A DNA stretch of 64,000 nucleotides, from NCBI RefSeq assembly GCF_014633365.1, contig NC_068338.1:21338616-21402615 (forward strand), given 5' to 3'. This stretch comes from Diospyros lotus. Lineage: Eukaryota > Streptophyta > Magnoliopsida > Ericales > Ebenaceae. A model generated the notes under the pieces. The model ran no database searches. It had not been told where the DNA came from and worked only from the letters and a program-made list of their open reading frames with translations. Shown in pieces: positions 43,165 to 54,687 of the stretch. Both the position numbers and the translations under genes were made by a program. The stretch's first letter is position 1. Each line of letters opens with the position of its first letter.

Positions 43165-44721
43165 ATTCCCCCCCTCCTTGAGAGAGTTCTTGTCCCCAAG
43201 AACTTGCAACAAGTAAGCATTGCCCTTCATCCAATCCCAACCTTTTCTATCTAGTTTATCCCTCTTTCTTTCTATCTCCTTCTAGGCCACTTCCTTTTCA
43301 CCTTTATGTTCTTTCTGTTTTGCCTTTCCTGCCAAGGTAGAGTGTATTCTTCGAGAGTCCTTATATAGAGATTATGCCAATGAGTTGTAATAACAAGCAA
43401 TCCAGCAGCAACCTCCTCTTCCATCTTCTGCCAGGACCTAAACCTTGTGGCAGTTCTTCTATTTCATCCACTTAAGTTGTTCCTTCCCTGCCAAAACCAA
43501 CACTGGAGACTGTTTGATACCTACTTTAACCCAAGTTAAGGACAACTCAGTCAGCTTCGAAACCAAAGTCCCAACGAAAGAATGTCTTTTCTCAACCCCT
43601 AGCTTCTTCCTTGGATCCAAGTCCATAATGAGTGTTTGTCTAAGTGCATCAGCCTTAAGATCAGTTTCTGTAGAGCCAATATACAATTGTTCAAGTCCTA
43701 GTTGTTCATCAGACCTTCTTCAACAGCATGTGGACCATCACAATCGTGACCTTACCTCGGATAGATGTTATAGGCATTGTCATTCTCAGCTCCAATCTAA
43801 TTTAGAGACTGATTATCACCCGAATCATCAACTTCCTGCTCTTGTAAAATGTGGCCTACACCAATCTCCTTATCCAATCTTCTTTTATCTTCGGAATCCT
43901 GAGTTTCCATTGACAAGTTTGCTTCAGTTACAGTGCCCACATCCTTAATATTGACTAAAGTTTCAGTCGGAACCTCCTGATTCCATGCAAATAATCCAAG
44001 AACTCTTTTTTCTTTGTGTTTGCTAGAATTTTCCTCTACATGAACTTTCTTTTCAAAAATATCCGATGGTCCCTTTGCATCTGTTGTCCTATCCATCTAA
44101 TTGTTACCGATTCACCACCAATATCATCTCTGATGTTGCAGTCATCATTCTCAATAATTCTGCCTAAATTAAAATACTCCTTCTGCACATGCTCAGAGGT
44201 TAGCAGTGAATCAGTTTCCCGCCATCTTGACTTCTCCTTCAGCTACTCCATTTTAAGGAATTCCTCTTGGTTAAAACTTCCACAATAATCATCAAAGAAC
44301 TCAACGAGAAAATAGTAGCAATATTTCTTAGTCAGTATCATCGCAAACTCCTGCAACTGCTCGTGTAACATACGATCGAATTCCTCACACGTTCCATGTA
44401 TCCCGTTGCTTGTTTCCTTGCGCCTTTGACTAAACTGATTATCAATTTTCTTTTCCCATGTCCCAAGATTTTAGTCAAACTCCTCATGATTTATGTTCAA
44501 TCCAACTGGAAACGTAGTATTCTTCTGTTGCAATTGAGGCTCCCATGGCCTCGTGCACGTACTGCCTGTCTTGGCAGAATTTTCACGGGCAGAACAAGCC
44601 ATAGGCCAAGAAACTTAAGCTCTTTCCACCTTGCTTCATCTCCCAAATTCAAATGTCCGAACCAAGGGCTGCTCTCTGGCTTGGAAATTAACCACGTGGG
44701 CCGGTAATAGCCTTAGCAGAT
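43165..44721 (-). mobile_element. Internal remnant of gypsy element H
   Basis: Starts with a polypurine tract and a minus-strand frame resembling the end of a gypsy polyprotein (L-G-T-R-T-L-S near 43185-43205). A 99-codon minus-strand frame at 43797-44096 is acidic and Lys/Glu-rich with no recognised domain. No RT or integrase motif was found, and there is no second LTR before the sequence rejoins the LTR of element G near 44722. Element H is therefore a truncated or non-autonomous copy. Confidence 0.5.
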
Positions 44722-44880
44722 CAAAATTCACCTGGCTAGCTGCTAGAGGGAGGGGGGTTTACAAGTCTTGGGGTGCCAGCAATTGGGTCGGGTGAATCTG
44801 TAGGCCCAGTTTTGATCAAGACCAGATTTAGTTGGACAATTTGGGCGATGGCCCAGGTTATTAGGCCTTGATATATATCA
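44722..44880 (-). repeat. 3' LTR of gypsy G, right part
   Basis: Matches 47855-48016 (GTGGGCCCAGTTT-, AAGACCAGATTTAG, CGATGGCCCAGGTTATT, CCTTGATATATATCA). About 40 bases of the LTR are missing between this part and 37303. Confidence 0.85.
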
Positions 44881-45756
44881 ATCCCCCCTTGTTGGAGAGG
44901 ATTTGACCTCAAATCCAGGTTTCCAAATTGTTGCCAATCAAAGTTTGTAATCCTTTTCTTTATGTCTTGCATTCATGAAAATAAATTTGGAGCAGTAGCC
45001 TCTAAGCTTGAGTTCAATTTTCTAAAATCATGTGATCTTCCTTGTTCCTGTTGGCTTATGCTATCTTTTCCTATCAACAAAACTTGGTTGTAAACTTCTT
45101 GATCTTACTCGGCATTATCAGTAACATGTTCACCAGTAGTCTCAGAATTATAATAGAACTTTTTTACACATGGCTTGTCCAATCTATCCCACACACTGAC
45201 CCTAGACTTTTTGTTTCGATGGGTTGTTTGTTGAACTACTTTCTCTATAAGGGTTTAGAGGATTTCCATAGGTTATTGCTCAATTTGGCCTTTATAAAGT
45301 TGGGAGGGACTTAAACACAAAAAATATAATTTTAAAAATAAGACAATAATGATAATATTAAAATGCAAGAACTTTTTACAATTATTCCTCACAATTTTTT
45401 ATACTTTGATAACACCATATAATGACTTCATTATCAATTTTATTAAATACATCATTTTCAACATACACAACTAAGCTATTATTCATCCATTGGTCTTCAA
45501 TCTTATTACATAAATTGATTATTCACAATGTTCATTGCAGAAAATGCTCTTTTAGCTATAACAATAGCAACCGAAAGAAAGAAAATTGGGTGGATATTGG
45601 GAAAGCAAGAAATAGGATAAATTTGGAAATGAAATGGATTAGGACTTAGGACTTAGTGGATTTGGACCATTTAACCTATTTAGGCTAACTTGGCTCCGCC
45701 CTTGCCGCCCAAGGAAAAGGTGGTTGGCATTCATACGAACCACATCGCATAGGACT
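44881..45756 (-). other. Internal region of gypsy G, pol mostly deleted
   Basis: Begins with a minus-strand polypurine tract (complement of ATCCCCCCTT) and the last codons of a polyprotein (F-G-N-L-D-L-R-S-N-P). The rest to 45756 shows no RT, RNase H or integrase motif. 45310-45420 is strongly AT-rich. Foreign sequence has probably replaced pol. Confidence 0.5.
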
Positions 45757-46960
45757 TCATCTTAATAGGGCCTGCCAATAGAGAAGGGGACCAATAACTT
45801 GCTCTATTATTGTTACCTTGTTGTCCTTATTTAGCCATTGGAGGTTGTAAGGATGGGTATGTGAAGTAGTGGGTAACTTGAGCTTCTCAACAAGGGTGGA
45901 TGAGGCCACGTTGGTGCAACTGTCACTATCAATGATAAGATCACACACTTTTCCTTACACAGTACACTAGGTTTGGAAGATCGTGTGACTTTGTTCTTCA
46001 TGGGCTGGCACTGACATTTAGTAGTCTTCTAATCATAAGCATTTCTCCCTCATCCGTGTGTTCAACATGGGTTTCACTTGAGGGGTCACAAGAGTCTTCT
46101 CTCTCTTTGCCAGAATCTTCATCCGGGGACCCTTGGACCATCAATACCTTGCAGATGGAGCATTCTAAAGCTATGTGTCCATGGCCGAGGCACTTGAAAC
46201 ATTTGATATTGCTGGATCTTTTTGGGGTTTGGGGAGTGTCCTTAGGTTCTTTTCCTTTCTTTAGTCTTGAATCCAGTTCAGCCTTGGAAGAACTATCCTT
46301 GGAGGAACTGCCCTTGTTAGGAGCAGTCTCCTTATCGCTGTCCTTGAGAGTGAATCTCTTGGGGGTTTTGAGTTGTTTCTCCACCTTGACAGCAAGTCTA
46401 ATCACATCTTCTAGGGAATAGTAATGCTATAGTTCACTAAGTGAGCAATTTCCTTGTTTAATCCTGCAATAAATCTTGCCATGGTCTGCTCCTGTGGCTC
46501 ATGCAGATTGCATTTTAACATTAGGGTCTCGAATTCTCAAGCATAATCTTCAACAGTTAGATTTCGTTGTCGTAGTCCCTGTAATTGATCATACAGCTCC
46601 TACTTGTAGTTGCCGGGTATGAACTTTCTTGTCATTAATTTCGTCATCTTACTCCAGCTTCTTACAGCACTTTTGCCTTCTAGTCATCTCTAGGCCTTCA
46701 CCCTTTCCCACCATAGGCTGGCATATTCTTTTAGCCTCAGTATAGAAATGGCACATCTTTTTCATCCAGGTAGTCCTTGTAATCGAAAATCCTTCAACTC
46801 ATTGCAGCCATTCAAGGAACTCGTCCAGGGAAGACCCTCCCTTGAATTCTGGAATGTTCACTCTATAATCATCCTTTGGTTGTTGTTGGTGTCTTCCAGT
46901 CCGCGGTGCACGTTCTTCCTTCAAATCTAGGTTATTTGTTGAATCCATTTCTTCCTCAGA
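45757..46960 (-). pseudogene. Gag and protease of gypsy element G
   Basis: From 46960 down on the minus strand: Y-R-V-N-I-P-E-F-K-G-G (gag capsid start), degraded middle with many stops, then a Lys/Ser-rich tail and a zinc knuckle C-F-K-C-L-G-H-G-H-I-A-L-E-C near 46190. The protease follows at 45948-45757 with D-L-I-I-D-S-D-S-C-T-N-V-A-S, in which the active-site D-S-G reads D-S-D. Polyprotein order and strand agree with the LTRs. Not functional. Confidence 0.78.
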
Positions 46961-47169
46961 GCTTGAATGAACGACTAGATGAGGTGCTGGTGGTGTTCTT
47001 CTTCGTGATCGTGGCGTCTGCTATTGCATGGCAGACATCGGTTGTGCCATCTGCTCCCATCCCTGTTGGAGGCTTTGAATTTGCGCTTATTCCACAGTCA
47101 AATTTCTTGGTGTCCTTTTGTTTTCCATTTCTTGACGGTGATTCACAACCTCAGTCTCTTATACCAAAT

Positions 47170-48016
47170 TGATAGGAATATTTTGTTGAGCCTGTCATCA
47201 GCTGATTACAGAAAACACAGTAACAGAACCAAAGTTACAAGTACTAGACAGGTCGGGGTGAGTAACTTAAGCTAGATAGTCAAGTAACTCAACAGAATAA
47301 TCGAGCAACAAAACAAACAGTCGAGTGAGGGCAGTTGAGTAGCAAGGCAGATTAGTCGAGTGATGAAACAGGTTAGTCGAGAAACACATAGAGAATAGTC
47401 GACTAACAAAGCAGGACAGTTGAGTAAAAAAGGGGAAAGTAGTCGATTGACAACGAAAGTTAGTCAATTAATTAAAGAGGAAAAACAGAAACTGGGTAAC
47501 TCGCAACTAAGTGATAATGCAAATGCAACCACACTTAGATAAGAGCTAGGAATACTTGACCAATAAGTGATGAGAAAAAACTGAAATAGGTAGAAAATCT
47601 GGTTTCATCCAAAGATGCAAATGGCCGGTCATGTCTTCTCTTATATAGGAGAGAAGCCCATGATTACATTAACTGTTTTCTGGGAATTACAGCAGACACC
47701 TAGGGACGTTGGGTAGTTTTAAATGCCTAGTGTTCTAGGGATTTCATGGGGAATATAGGTTAGTAACTGTTGAGTGGCACGGGGAAGATGAGAGATGGAT
47801 TAACGAGAGAAGCTGGGAAGTTAGGTTCTTGACTTTCTGCTCTTTACTGAAGAAGAGCTGGCATCCATTGGAGGAGAATCTCGGCAGCTGCTTGGGGGGG
47901 GTCTTGGGCCGGCAGCAGTTGGGTCAGGTGAGTCTGTGGGCCCAGTTTCAATCAAGACCAGATTTAGTCAGACAGTTTTGGCGATGGCCCAGGTTATTGG
48001 GCCTTGATATATATCA
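47170..48016 (-). repeat. 5' LTR of gypsy element G
   Basis: 847 bp. It contains TAGTCGA-like motifs at about 47280-47465 in the same order as the 3' copy. A PBS-like TTTGGTATAAGAG lies just left on the minus strand. The AAATG duplication follows at 48017-48021. Confidence 0.9.
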
Positions 48017-48021
48017 AAATG

Positions 48022-48812
48022 TGAGTAAGGTGTGAAATACAGTGATCAGTAAGAAAAAGAACTGGTTAATAACTCACCAGAGATTTGTGCATTCAACCCT
48101 GATTAATTGGCATTTCAGGTATACTTGAGTTGAACCAAATGGAGATCCATAAGCACTAGCCTCTTTTTAGTTAAAATAAAATCTTTTGAGTCTTTTAAAG
48201 ATACAAATGCATTTTCAAGCAGACTCTTAACCCTAGTAAGTCGGGTCAGAAACAGTTTACCAGTTAGTTTTAGATAAAACAATCCAAAATTGTTTAATGT
48301 CCAGACTTCATGTTTTATATGGCTCACTAACTCCAAATCAAATAGATCTCAAACAAGTATCTCAGTCCCACTATGGCCAATAATCCTAAGAAACTAACGA
48401 AGCGAAAATGGATATCCAAAAATCCATGGATTAAGAAATTGCTAACAACCAAAATATACTATATACCATCCTATTCATGAAACCACTGAAACAACCCTGA
48501 GAGACTTGAAAATTGAAATAGTTACCTATCATCCATGAAGAAACTTCTTACACCACACCAACCCATTGAATTGATTTACTTCAATAAAACCAACCGAAGG
48601 AATATTGATCCATGACCGATTAAATAGATGAATACAACAAATCAGAATGCAGTCCGGATATTTCATCCAAAACACGACAAAAACTTAAAACGGGAGAACT
48701 TCTCATATTCAAAATTCACGTGAAAAATATATTCCTGTACTTAAAATCATGAAGTCCCTTAGACTTGTCCCTGGATTCACTCCTAAGTTCAACACCATTA
48801 CCAGAACCACTC
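48022..48812. other. Intron 1, unassigned between gypsy G and J
   Basis: No coding motif or repeat recognised. It continues the host sequence interrupted at 36654 and ends at the target CACTC of gypsy J. Confidence 0.4.
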
Positions 48813-49160
48813 TGTCACGAGACTATAATGTAAATAAGGAGATTACTAAGGTAGAGGGATAGAGGGTACTATTGTAATATCGAGTAGATTGGTAGTTACA
48901 ACACATGAGTCTAATTCAAATGTAATCCAAATGTTAGTGCCAAAGCTTGGTAAATATAAACCAACCTTTGCGGACGGAAGAGGCATCCATTGAGAATTCA
49001 ATTGATTCATTTTTCCCTCTTAGCTTCTCAATCTCTCTCTATATATATATCTTTCTCTCTATCTCCTTGTTCCTCCTCCTTTCTTTTTGATCTATCAATC
49101 TGAGCGCAATTCTTACTGAATTGCAAGAGAACTCTCCCTTGTCAGAATCCTAGTCTGACA
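48813..49160 (+). repeat. 5' LTR of gypsy element J
   Basis: TGTCACGAGAC to TAGTCTGACA; GGTAAATATAAACC promoter-like box near 48953; CT-rich leader. A PBS-like TAGGTATCAAAGC follows at 49163. Confidence 0.92.
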
Positions 49161-49201
49161 ATTAGGTATCAAAGCATCATCTTGGGCGATCGGAGTAGGA
49201 G

Positions 49202-50395
49202 ATGGCAGATGGAACCAAGATGAAGCAAATGGAGTCGCAGCTCCACCAAGTGTCGACGACGATAGTGGAAATGCAGAGTAGGATGGAGGTGTTGGAGAAT
49301 TCTGTGGATCGAAGAATTGAAGGAGAGATGAATGTGTGGCGCAAGGAAAGCAGATCGCAGACGACGAGGCTGGAGGATCAAATAAGGGAGCAGGGTCAGG
49401 CCCTCAGAGATCAGATGCAACAGTTTGTTCTGATGCTTACTCACTAGACTCAGGTAAGGATTTCACTTGAATTTCCCCTGAGAAAGATCTGAGCCAATCT
49501 TACATGAACAGGGAGATAACTTTCGATCGGAGGGATCGGTGGAGTTGGAGGTTGAACGACAGGTGATGGAGGAGAATGTAGGAGTCAGGAGGCAAGGTAA
49601 TGGAACTGAATCGCATCAAACCAGTCTCCCTATGACTAAGATGGAGATACCTCTATTTGATGGCCAAAACCCGAGGTGGTGGGTGAGGCATTGTGAAAGG
49701 GTGTTCAACTTGTGCAATGTGGCTGAAACCCAGAAGGTGACTCTCGCAGCCGCTTATCTAAATGACGCGAGAGATGCATGGTATCAAGGCTGGAGTGGGG
49801 TGAAGGAAGAGTACACCTAGGGGGGAATTTGTAGAAGGGTTGTGTGACCAATTTGGTGAGAAGGGAATGCTGGATGTGGTTAAAGAGTTTAATAAGATGA
49901 GACAAGGGAGATTGATGCAAGCCTATCAACAAAGGTTTGAAGAGTTGAAGGCCCTCATGTTGCTCTCAAATCCTACCCTCACAGAGGGGTACTTCGTGTC
50001 AAGCTTCATTAGCAACTTGAACGAAGAAATTCGTCCCACAGTCAAGATGTTTCAACCCAAGACTGTCCAACAAGTCATTGAGTGTGCCAGACTTCAGGAG
50101 TTGATGGTGGAGGCACTGGTTAAGAAGCAAAAGGGTGTCAATAAAGGGTGGCAGATGGTGCCCTTGCAACAAAGTAGCAAAGGATGGGGTAAGAAAGGAA
50201 GAACCATGGGCCAAGGTAACAAGGGGTCAGCAACCCTACCAACAGCCCCTCAACCATTTCCAGGAAACTTGGCAGAGCAGAGGCGGTTAGCAGGTCCTCT
50301 GCTTCAGGTGTGGAGACAAATACACACCAGGCCACCAAAGTAAAAGGTAGTTGTTGCTGCTAGAGGGGACAAAAGAAAAAGTGGGAGAACAAAAG
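49202..50395 (+). pseudogene. Gag of gypsy element J
   Basis: ATG at 49202 (M-A-D-G-T-K-M-K-Q), a coiled-coil-like start to 49447, then broken frames. The core is clear: N-P-R-W-W-V-R-H-C-E-R-V-F at 49668-49706, F-N-K-M-R-Q-G-R-L and S-F-I-S-N-L-N-E-E. The nucleocapsid box C-F-R-C-G-D-K-Y-T-P-G-H-Q is read in another frame near 50300-50335, where its last Cys is Ser. Several stops and shifts. Confidence 0.83.
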
Positions 50396-52538
50396 GACGA
50401 ATACAATCAGGAGGAGGATGGAGAAGAGGAGAAGGTGGAGATCTCCTTGCATGCTCTAAGGGGAGAGGTTACCAATAAAATTATCAAGGTGGAGGGAAAG
50501 GCAAGAGATAGACGTTTGATGATTTTGATCGATAGCGGAAGCACTCACGACTTCCTAGACGAGGGGATAGCTAAGAGATTGAAATGCAGCCTAACGGGGA
50601 CTCAACCTTTGTCAATCACCGTAGCTAACGACCAACAAATTTTGTGTAGATCAACATGTGTTGGGTTCTGTTGGCAAATGCAAGGGGAAGACTTTGAGGC
50701 TGACCTATGCCTATTGAAGTTGGGGGGATGTGATATGGTCCTAGGGGTTGATTGGATGAGGGAAGTCAGCCCCATCTGTTTTGACTTTAACAAGATAGAG
50801 GTGACATTCGAGAAGAGGGCTATCAACCTCAAACCCAATGCCGAGCCAATTAACAACCGCTCATATAGATACCGCCCAAAACAAAAGGCTGAAATTGGAC
50901 ACATGATCAAAGACATGCTAAATACCTCTATTATACAGCCAAGTACCAGCCCTTATGCCTCTCCCTTGCTATTAGTCAAAAAGAAAGATAGTAGTTGGTA
51001 GTTTTGTATTGATTATCGCCAACTCAATTTCCTAACCATAAAGAATAAATTCCCTATACCCATTATTGAAGATTTGTTAGATGAATTGCATGGAGCTAAA
51101 GTTTTTTCTAAGCTTGATCTTAGATCTGGATATCATCAAATTCGAATGCACCCCAATGATATCCACAAAACTGCCTTTAGAACCCACTAAGGGCATTATA
51201 AATTCTTTGTAATTCCCTTTGGATTGACCAACGCTCCAGCAACTTTTCAACCCCTTATGAACCAAATATTTGAACCTTACCTATGCCAATTTATTTTGGT
51301 ATTCTTTGATGACATTCTTGTATACAACCCTACCTTTGCCAAACACCTAGAGCACTTAAGGACTAGTCTACAAGTCCTCCGATTTAATAAGTTGTATATT
51401 AAGAAGGTGGCAGCCATGACTGCCTAGCCAAGACTTGCCAATGTGAAAGCCCTATAGGTGTTCTTGGGCCTTACAAGATATTATCGCAGATTTGTCAAAG
51501 ACTATGGCATTATCAGTAGGCCATTGACAGAGTTACTGAAGAAAGAGGGGTTTCAGTGGAATGAGAGGATAGAGGAAGCTTTTGGGAGGTTAAAGGCTTC
51601 CATGAGTGAGGTACCTATGCTGAGCTTACCCGATTTTAATTAGCCTTTTGTACTAGAAATAGATGCAAGTGATGGTGGGGTGGGGGCAGTCTTGATGCAA
51701 GGAGGAAGGCCTTTAGCCTTTATTAGCCAGACATTGGCCCCTAAACACTTGCGTCTCAATGTCTATGATAAGGAGCTTCTGGTTGTTCTAATAGCAGTTG
51801 AAAAATGGCAACACTACCTTGAAGGAGGGAGGTTCATTATAAGGACGGATCACAAGAGCCTTAAGTTTCTGTTAAAACAGAAACTTCACACTCACCTTCA
51901 GATGAAAGGCATGTCAAAGTTAATGGGGCTTGACTACGTCATTCAATACCGAAGAGGCCATGAGAACAAAGCAATCAATGCTTTCTCTCGTTGTGTGGAA
52001 TAAAGGGCCTCAACTGCTATCACTGCCCTTACTCCTAATTGGTTCAGGGAAGTAACAGCAAGCTACACAAAAGGAGAGTGGATCAAGGAGCTGATAGAGC
52101 AAATGGTCCTAGACCCAGATAGCAAACTAGGCTATACCTTAAGGAATGGGCTACTGAGATATAAGGAAAGAATGGTAATTGGTGAGGATAAGGCTCTCAG
52201 AAAAAGGTATTGAAGGCGTTACATGATTCCCCTGTGGGTGGCCATTCTAAAATACAGAATACTTACAGCAAGATTAAACAACTGTTCTTTTGGCTAAGGT
52301 TGAGAAGGGAAGTGGCGGAGTATGTGAAGGGTTGTGATACTTACAACTGGTGTAAGCATGAAAACATTCACCCCCCAGGGTTGTTCAACCTCTACCCATT
52401 CCTAACCAAGCATGGACCCACATTAGCATGGATTTTGTAGAAGGATTGCCAAAGTCAGAGGGTATGGATTGTGTACTAGTGATGGTTGATCGTTTGACCA
52501 AATATGCCCACTTCTTGGGCATATCCCAACCCTTTCAC
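50396..52538 (+). pseudogene. Protease, RT, RNase H, integrase start of gypsy J
   Basis: Protease L-I-D-S-G-S-T-H-D-F near 50526-50555 and V-L-G-V-D-W-M. RT: Y-R-Y-R-P-K-Q-K-A-E-I, S-P-Y-A-S-P-L-L-L-V-K-K-K-D with a stop at 50999, [12 protein letters not shown], and F-F-D-D near 51303. A deletion of roughly 70-80 bp follows L-Y-I-K-K at about 51408. RNase H: L-E-I-D-A-S-D (51655), D-K-E-L-L, T-D-H-K-S-L-K. Integrase: H-D-S-P...H, C-D-T-Y-N-W-C and M-D-F-V-E-G-L-P, ending in H-P-F-type sequence where the MITE sits. About eight stops or shifts. Confidence 0.85.
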
Positions 52539-52703
52539 CAGGGGCAGATGCAGAGGAGGGTCTGGGGCTGGGATGTGCCTGGGCTTTTATATATTTATAT
52601 ATATATATATATATTACTATTTAGGTTATATATATATTTTACTATTTAGCTGGGGTTAGCATGGGCAGAAGCCCGTGCCAGCCCCCCCCTACATCCGCCC
52701 CTG
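52539..52703. mobile_element. hAT-type MITE in gypsy J integrase
   Basis: 165 bp with inverted ends CAGGGGCAGATGCAGAGGAG and the complement of TACATCCGCCCCTG. Flanks CCTTTCAC (52531-52538) and CCCTTCAC (52704-52711) form an 8-bp target duplication with one difference, as expected for hAT. The interior is an AT repeat and TATTTAG motifs. Confidence 0.88.
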
Positions 52704-52711
52704 CCCTTCAC

Positions 52712-53073
52712 TACACAGGAGGTGGCAAGGGCTTTCTTTGACCAGGTGGGCAAACTTCGTGGGTTGCCTTAGGTGATTGTTTCAAATAGGGACAAAGTCT
52801 TCACAAGCCTCCTTTGGAAAGAGCTCATGAAATCCCTAAGGGCACAGCTACACATGTCCTCCTCCTATCACTCGGAGACAAATGGACACACTAAAAGGAC
52901 TAATCAATGCCTTGAGACGTACTTAAGGTGTGTGAGCCTAGTGCATCTTACCGGGTGGCACAAGTGGCTCTCCCTAGCTCAATGGTGGTACAACACCACC
53001 CCACACTCTTCTCTAAAGATGACACCGTTTGAAGCATTATATGGGTACAAACCTCCTTTCTTACCACTAAAAG
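52712..53073 (+). pseudogene. Integrase core of gypsy J before gypsy K
   Basis: T-Q-E-V-A-R-A-F-F, G-L-P then a stop (52770), V-S-N-R-D-K-V-F (second Asp region), [16 protein letters not shown], and W-Y-N-T-T-P-H-S-S. The frame is then cut by gypsy K at GAAGC and resumes at 58341. Confidence 0.85.
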
Positions 53074-53078
53074 GAAGC

Positions 53079-53458
53079 TGTTAGGCCGCCGATATTGCAA
53101 ACATACCAAAGGCGCAACAAGAATCAAGGGAATATTGGGAACACCGCGAGTGGACGTAACGGCCAGCATGTGCGCCAGGGGTAGAGTAGGCATTTGGCTG
53201 GGTTGTGTAACAAACCAGCAGGTGCATGAGCATAACCCAAATACGGTTATGGTGGAGGGATAACAACCTATAAAAAGGAGGTTAGAAGGGAGAGAAGGTG
53301 TGAAGAATTTAGAGTTTTCTGGGAAGGAGAGTTCTGGGCCTCTCGAATGCCCAGTTTGTTGCTTGTTTTCCATTGTTTTCCTTGTAATTGAGAGTTGCTA
53401 TACAGCCGAAACTCACCTAATTCACTGAAATTCCTACCTATTGTGTTGAATCTCATCA
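53079..53458 (+). repeat. 5' LTR of gypsy element K
   Basis: TGTTAGGCCGCC to TCTCATCA. TATAAAAAGG box at 53269-53278. Confidence 0.95.
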
Positions 53459-53461
53459 ATT

Positions 53462-53473
53462 TGGTATCAGAGC
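53462..53473 (+). other. Primer-binding site of gypsy element K
   Basis: TGGTATCAGAGC, three bases after the LTR; matches initiator tRNA-Met. Confidence 0.9.
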
Positions 53474-53487
53474 ATTCATCAATCACC

Positions 53488-54687
53488 ATGGTAAACCTAA
53501 CTGAGAGGGTGGGGGACCTGGAGGAGAAGGTCGACACGATGAGGGGAGAGATTCAAACCATAAACCGGAACGTAGCAGAAATGCTCGAACAGTTCGCCAT
53601 CCTGCGAACAAGGTGGGACAAACAGGAACGGGAGAGGAAGGCTAAGGCCCATGGGAGCGGATGGCCAACGGAGTTTACCCCAAATTCCAAAGTGACCCCG
53701 GGGTGCGGCATGAACCAAGGAATGGAAGGAGGCATGAGCGCTGCATGGCGACAGGAAGGGAGAGGTCGACGACTGGAAATGCCAACCTTCGCGGGAGACA
53801 ACCCGAACGATTGGATTTTCAGGGCGAAGAGGTACTTCTCGATCAACCAGCTGTCCGATGATGAGAAGATCGAGTCCACAGCATTGTGCTTCGAGGTAGG
53901 GGCCCTCGCTTGGTTCCAGTGGGAGTCTAGGCGCAGGAGGATCCGCAGTTGGGAAGGGCTCAAGCAGGGAATTCTCAACCGATTTCGTCCAACTCAAGAA
54001 GGGTCACTAGAGGAGAGGTTCCTGGCTCTACGACAAGAGAGTACTGTCAAGGATTATCGGCTGATGTTCGAGACTTTGGCTGTGCCAGTGTCGGATGTCT
54101 CCGAGGCGTTCTTGGAGGGCCATTTTATCAACGGCCTTAAGCCAGAAATCAAGGCTGAGATCAGGGTACTGCAACCTAGGGGGTTGGATCGAATCATGAT
54201 GATGGCACAGTGTATCGAGGATAAAAATGCAGCCATGCTTAGCTGCAGTAGGGCATTCGGACCAACGAGGAGTATTTTCCGTACCCACTCTACAACCAAT
54301 GTTGTTCGGCCCCCTCCCATACAATCAAGAAGCCCGACTCCTCATTCGAGAGTCTTTGGTCAGGTGAGCAACAAGCTGCCAGTGGCTGGTAGTGGCAGCA
54401 ATACCCCTTTTAAACGACTCAGTGAGGCCGAGTGGAAAGCCAAAAGGGAGAAGGGATTATGCTTCCGTTGTTATGAGAAATATTTAGTTGGCCACAGGTG
54501 CAAGAACAAGAAGCTGCACGTTATGATGATTTATGATGAAGAAAAGGAAGAGGAAGGAGTTGAGGGGGAAACAGGAGAAGAAGAGGAAGTGGGGCAAGGC
54601 AGTGAGGTCATTGAACTCTCCATGAATTCAGTGGTGGGGTTGACAACACCGCAAACAATGAAGCTGCAAGGGGATATAGAAGGGTAA
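53488..54687 (+). CDS. Gag of gypsy element K
   Basis: ATG at 53488, 14 bases after the PBS; 399 codons to a TAA at 54685-54687. The N-terminus is a heptad-rich coiled coil (E-R-V-G-D-L-E-E-K-V). The capsid domain holds F-A-G-D-N-P-N-D-W-I-F-R-A-K-R-Y-F (about residues 100-116), A-L-A-W-F-Q-W, and H-F-I-N-G-L-K-P. The nucleocapsid box C-F-R-C-Y-E-K-Y-L-V-G-H-R-C follows near 54460-54505, then an acidic tail. It would assemble the particle and package element RNA in the cytoplasm. The open frame is intact. In this family gag and pol usually form one polyprotein, so the terminal TAA is either a nonsense mutation or a readthrough site. Confidence 0.88.
   Translation: MVNLTERVGDLEEKVDTMRGEIQTINRNVAEMLEQFAILRTRWDKQERERKAKAHGSGWPTEFTPNSKVTPGCGMNQGMEGGMSAAWRQEGRGRRLEMPTFAGDNPNDWIFRAKRYFSINQLSDDEKIESTALCFEVGALAWFQWESRRRRIRSWEGLKQGILNRFRPTQEGSLEERFLALRQESTVKDYRLMFETLAVPVSDVSEAFLEGHFINGLKPEIKAEIRVLQPRGLDRIMMMAQCIEDKNAAMLSCSRAFGPTRSIFRTHSTTNVVRPPPIQSRSPTPHSRVFGQVSNKLPVAGSGSNTPFKRLSEAEWKAKREKGLCFRCYEKYLVGHRCKNKKLHVMMIYDEEKEEEGVEGETGEEEEVGQGSEVIELSMNSVVGLTTPQTMKLQGDIEG

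Larger units (their letters stand above)
36655..48016 (-). mobile_element. Gypsy element G (outer), minus strand, nested
   Basis: Bounded by the 5-bp duplication AAATG (36650-36654 and 48017-48021). The 5' LTR (847 bp) is intact at 47170-48016. The 3' LTR is split into 36655-37303 and about 44722-44880 by a later gypsy (H), which is itself split by gypsy I. The remaining internal region (44881-47169) keeps the polypurine tract, the very end of pol, a protease piece and gag; RT, RNase H and integrase are missing. LTR ends are TGATATATATC and CTATCA. Confidence 0.88.

Noticed and set aside
52587..52660. Membrane-like Ile-Tyr repeat peptide at the end of an integrase frame
   Set aside because: It is the AT repeat of the hAT-type MITE, not a transmembrane segment.
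53497..54324. Several long minus-strand frames opposite gypsy K gag
   Set aside because: They mirror the GC-richer gag coding region and carry no motif.
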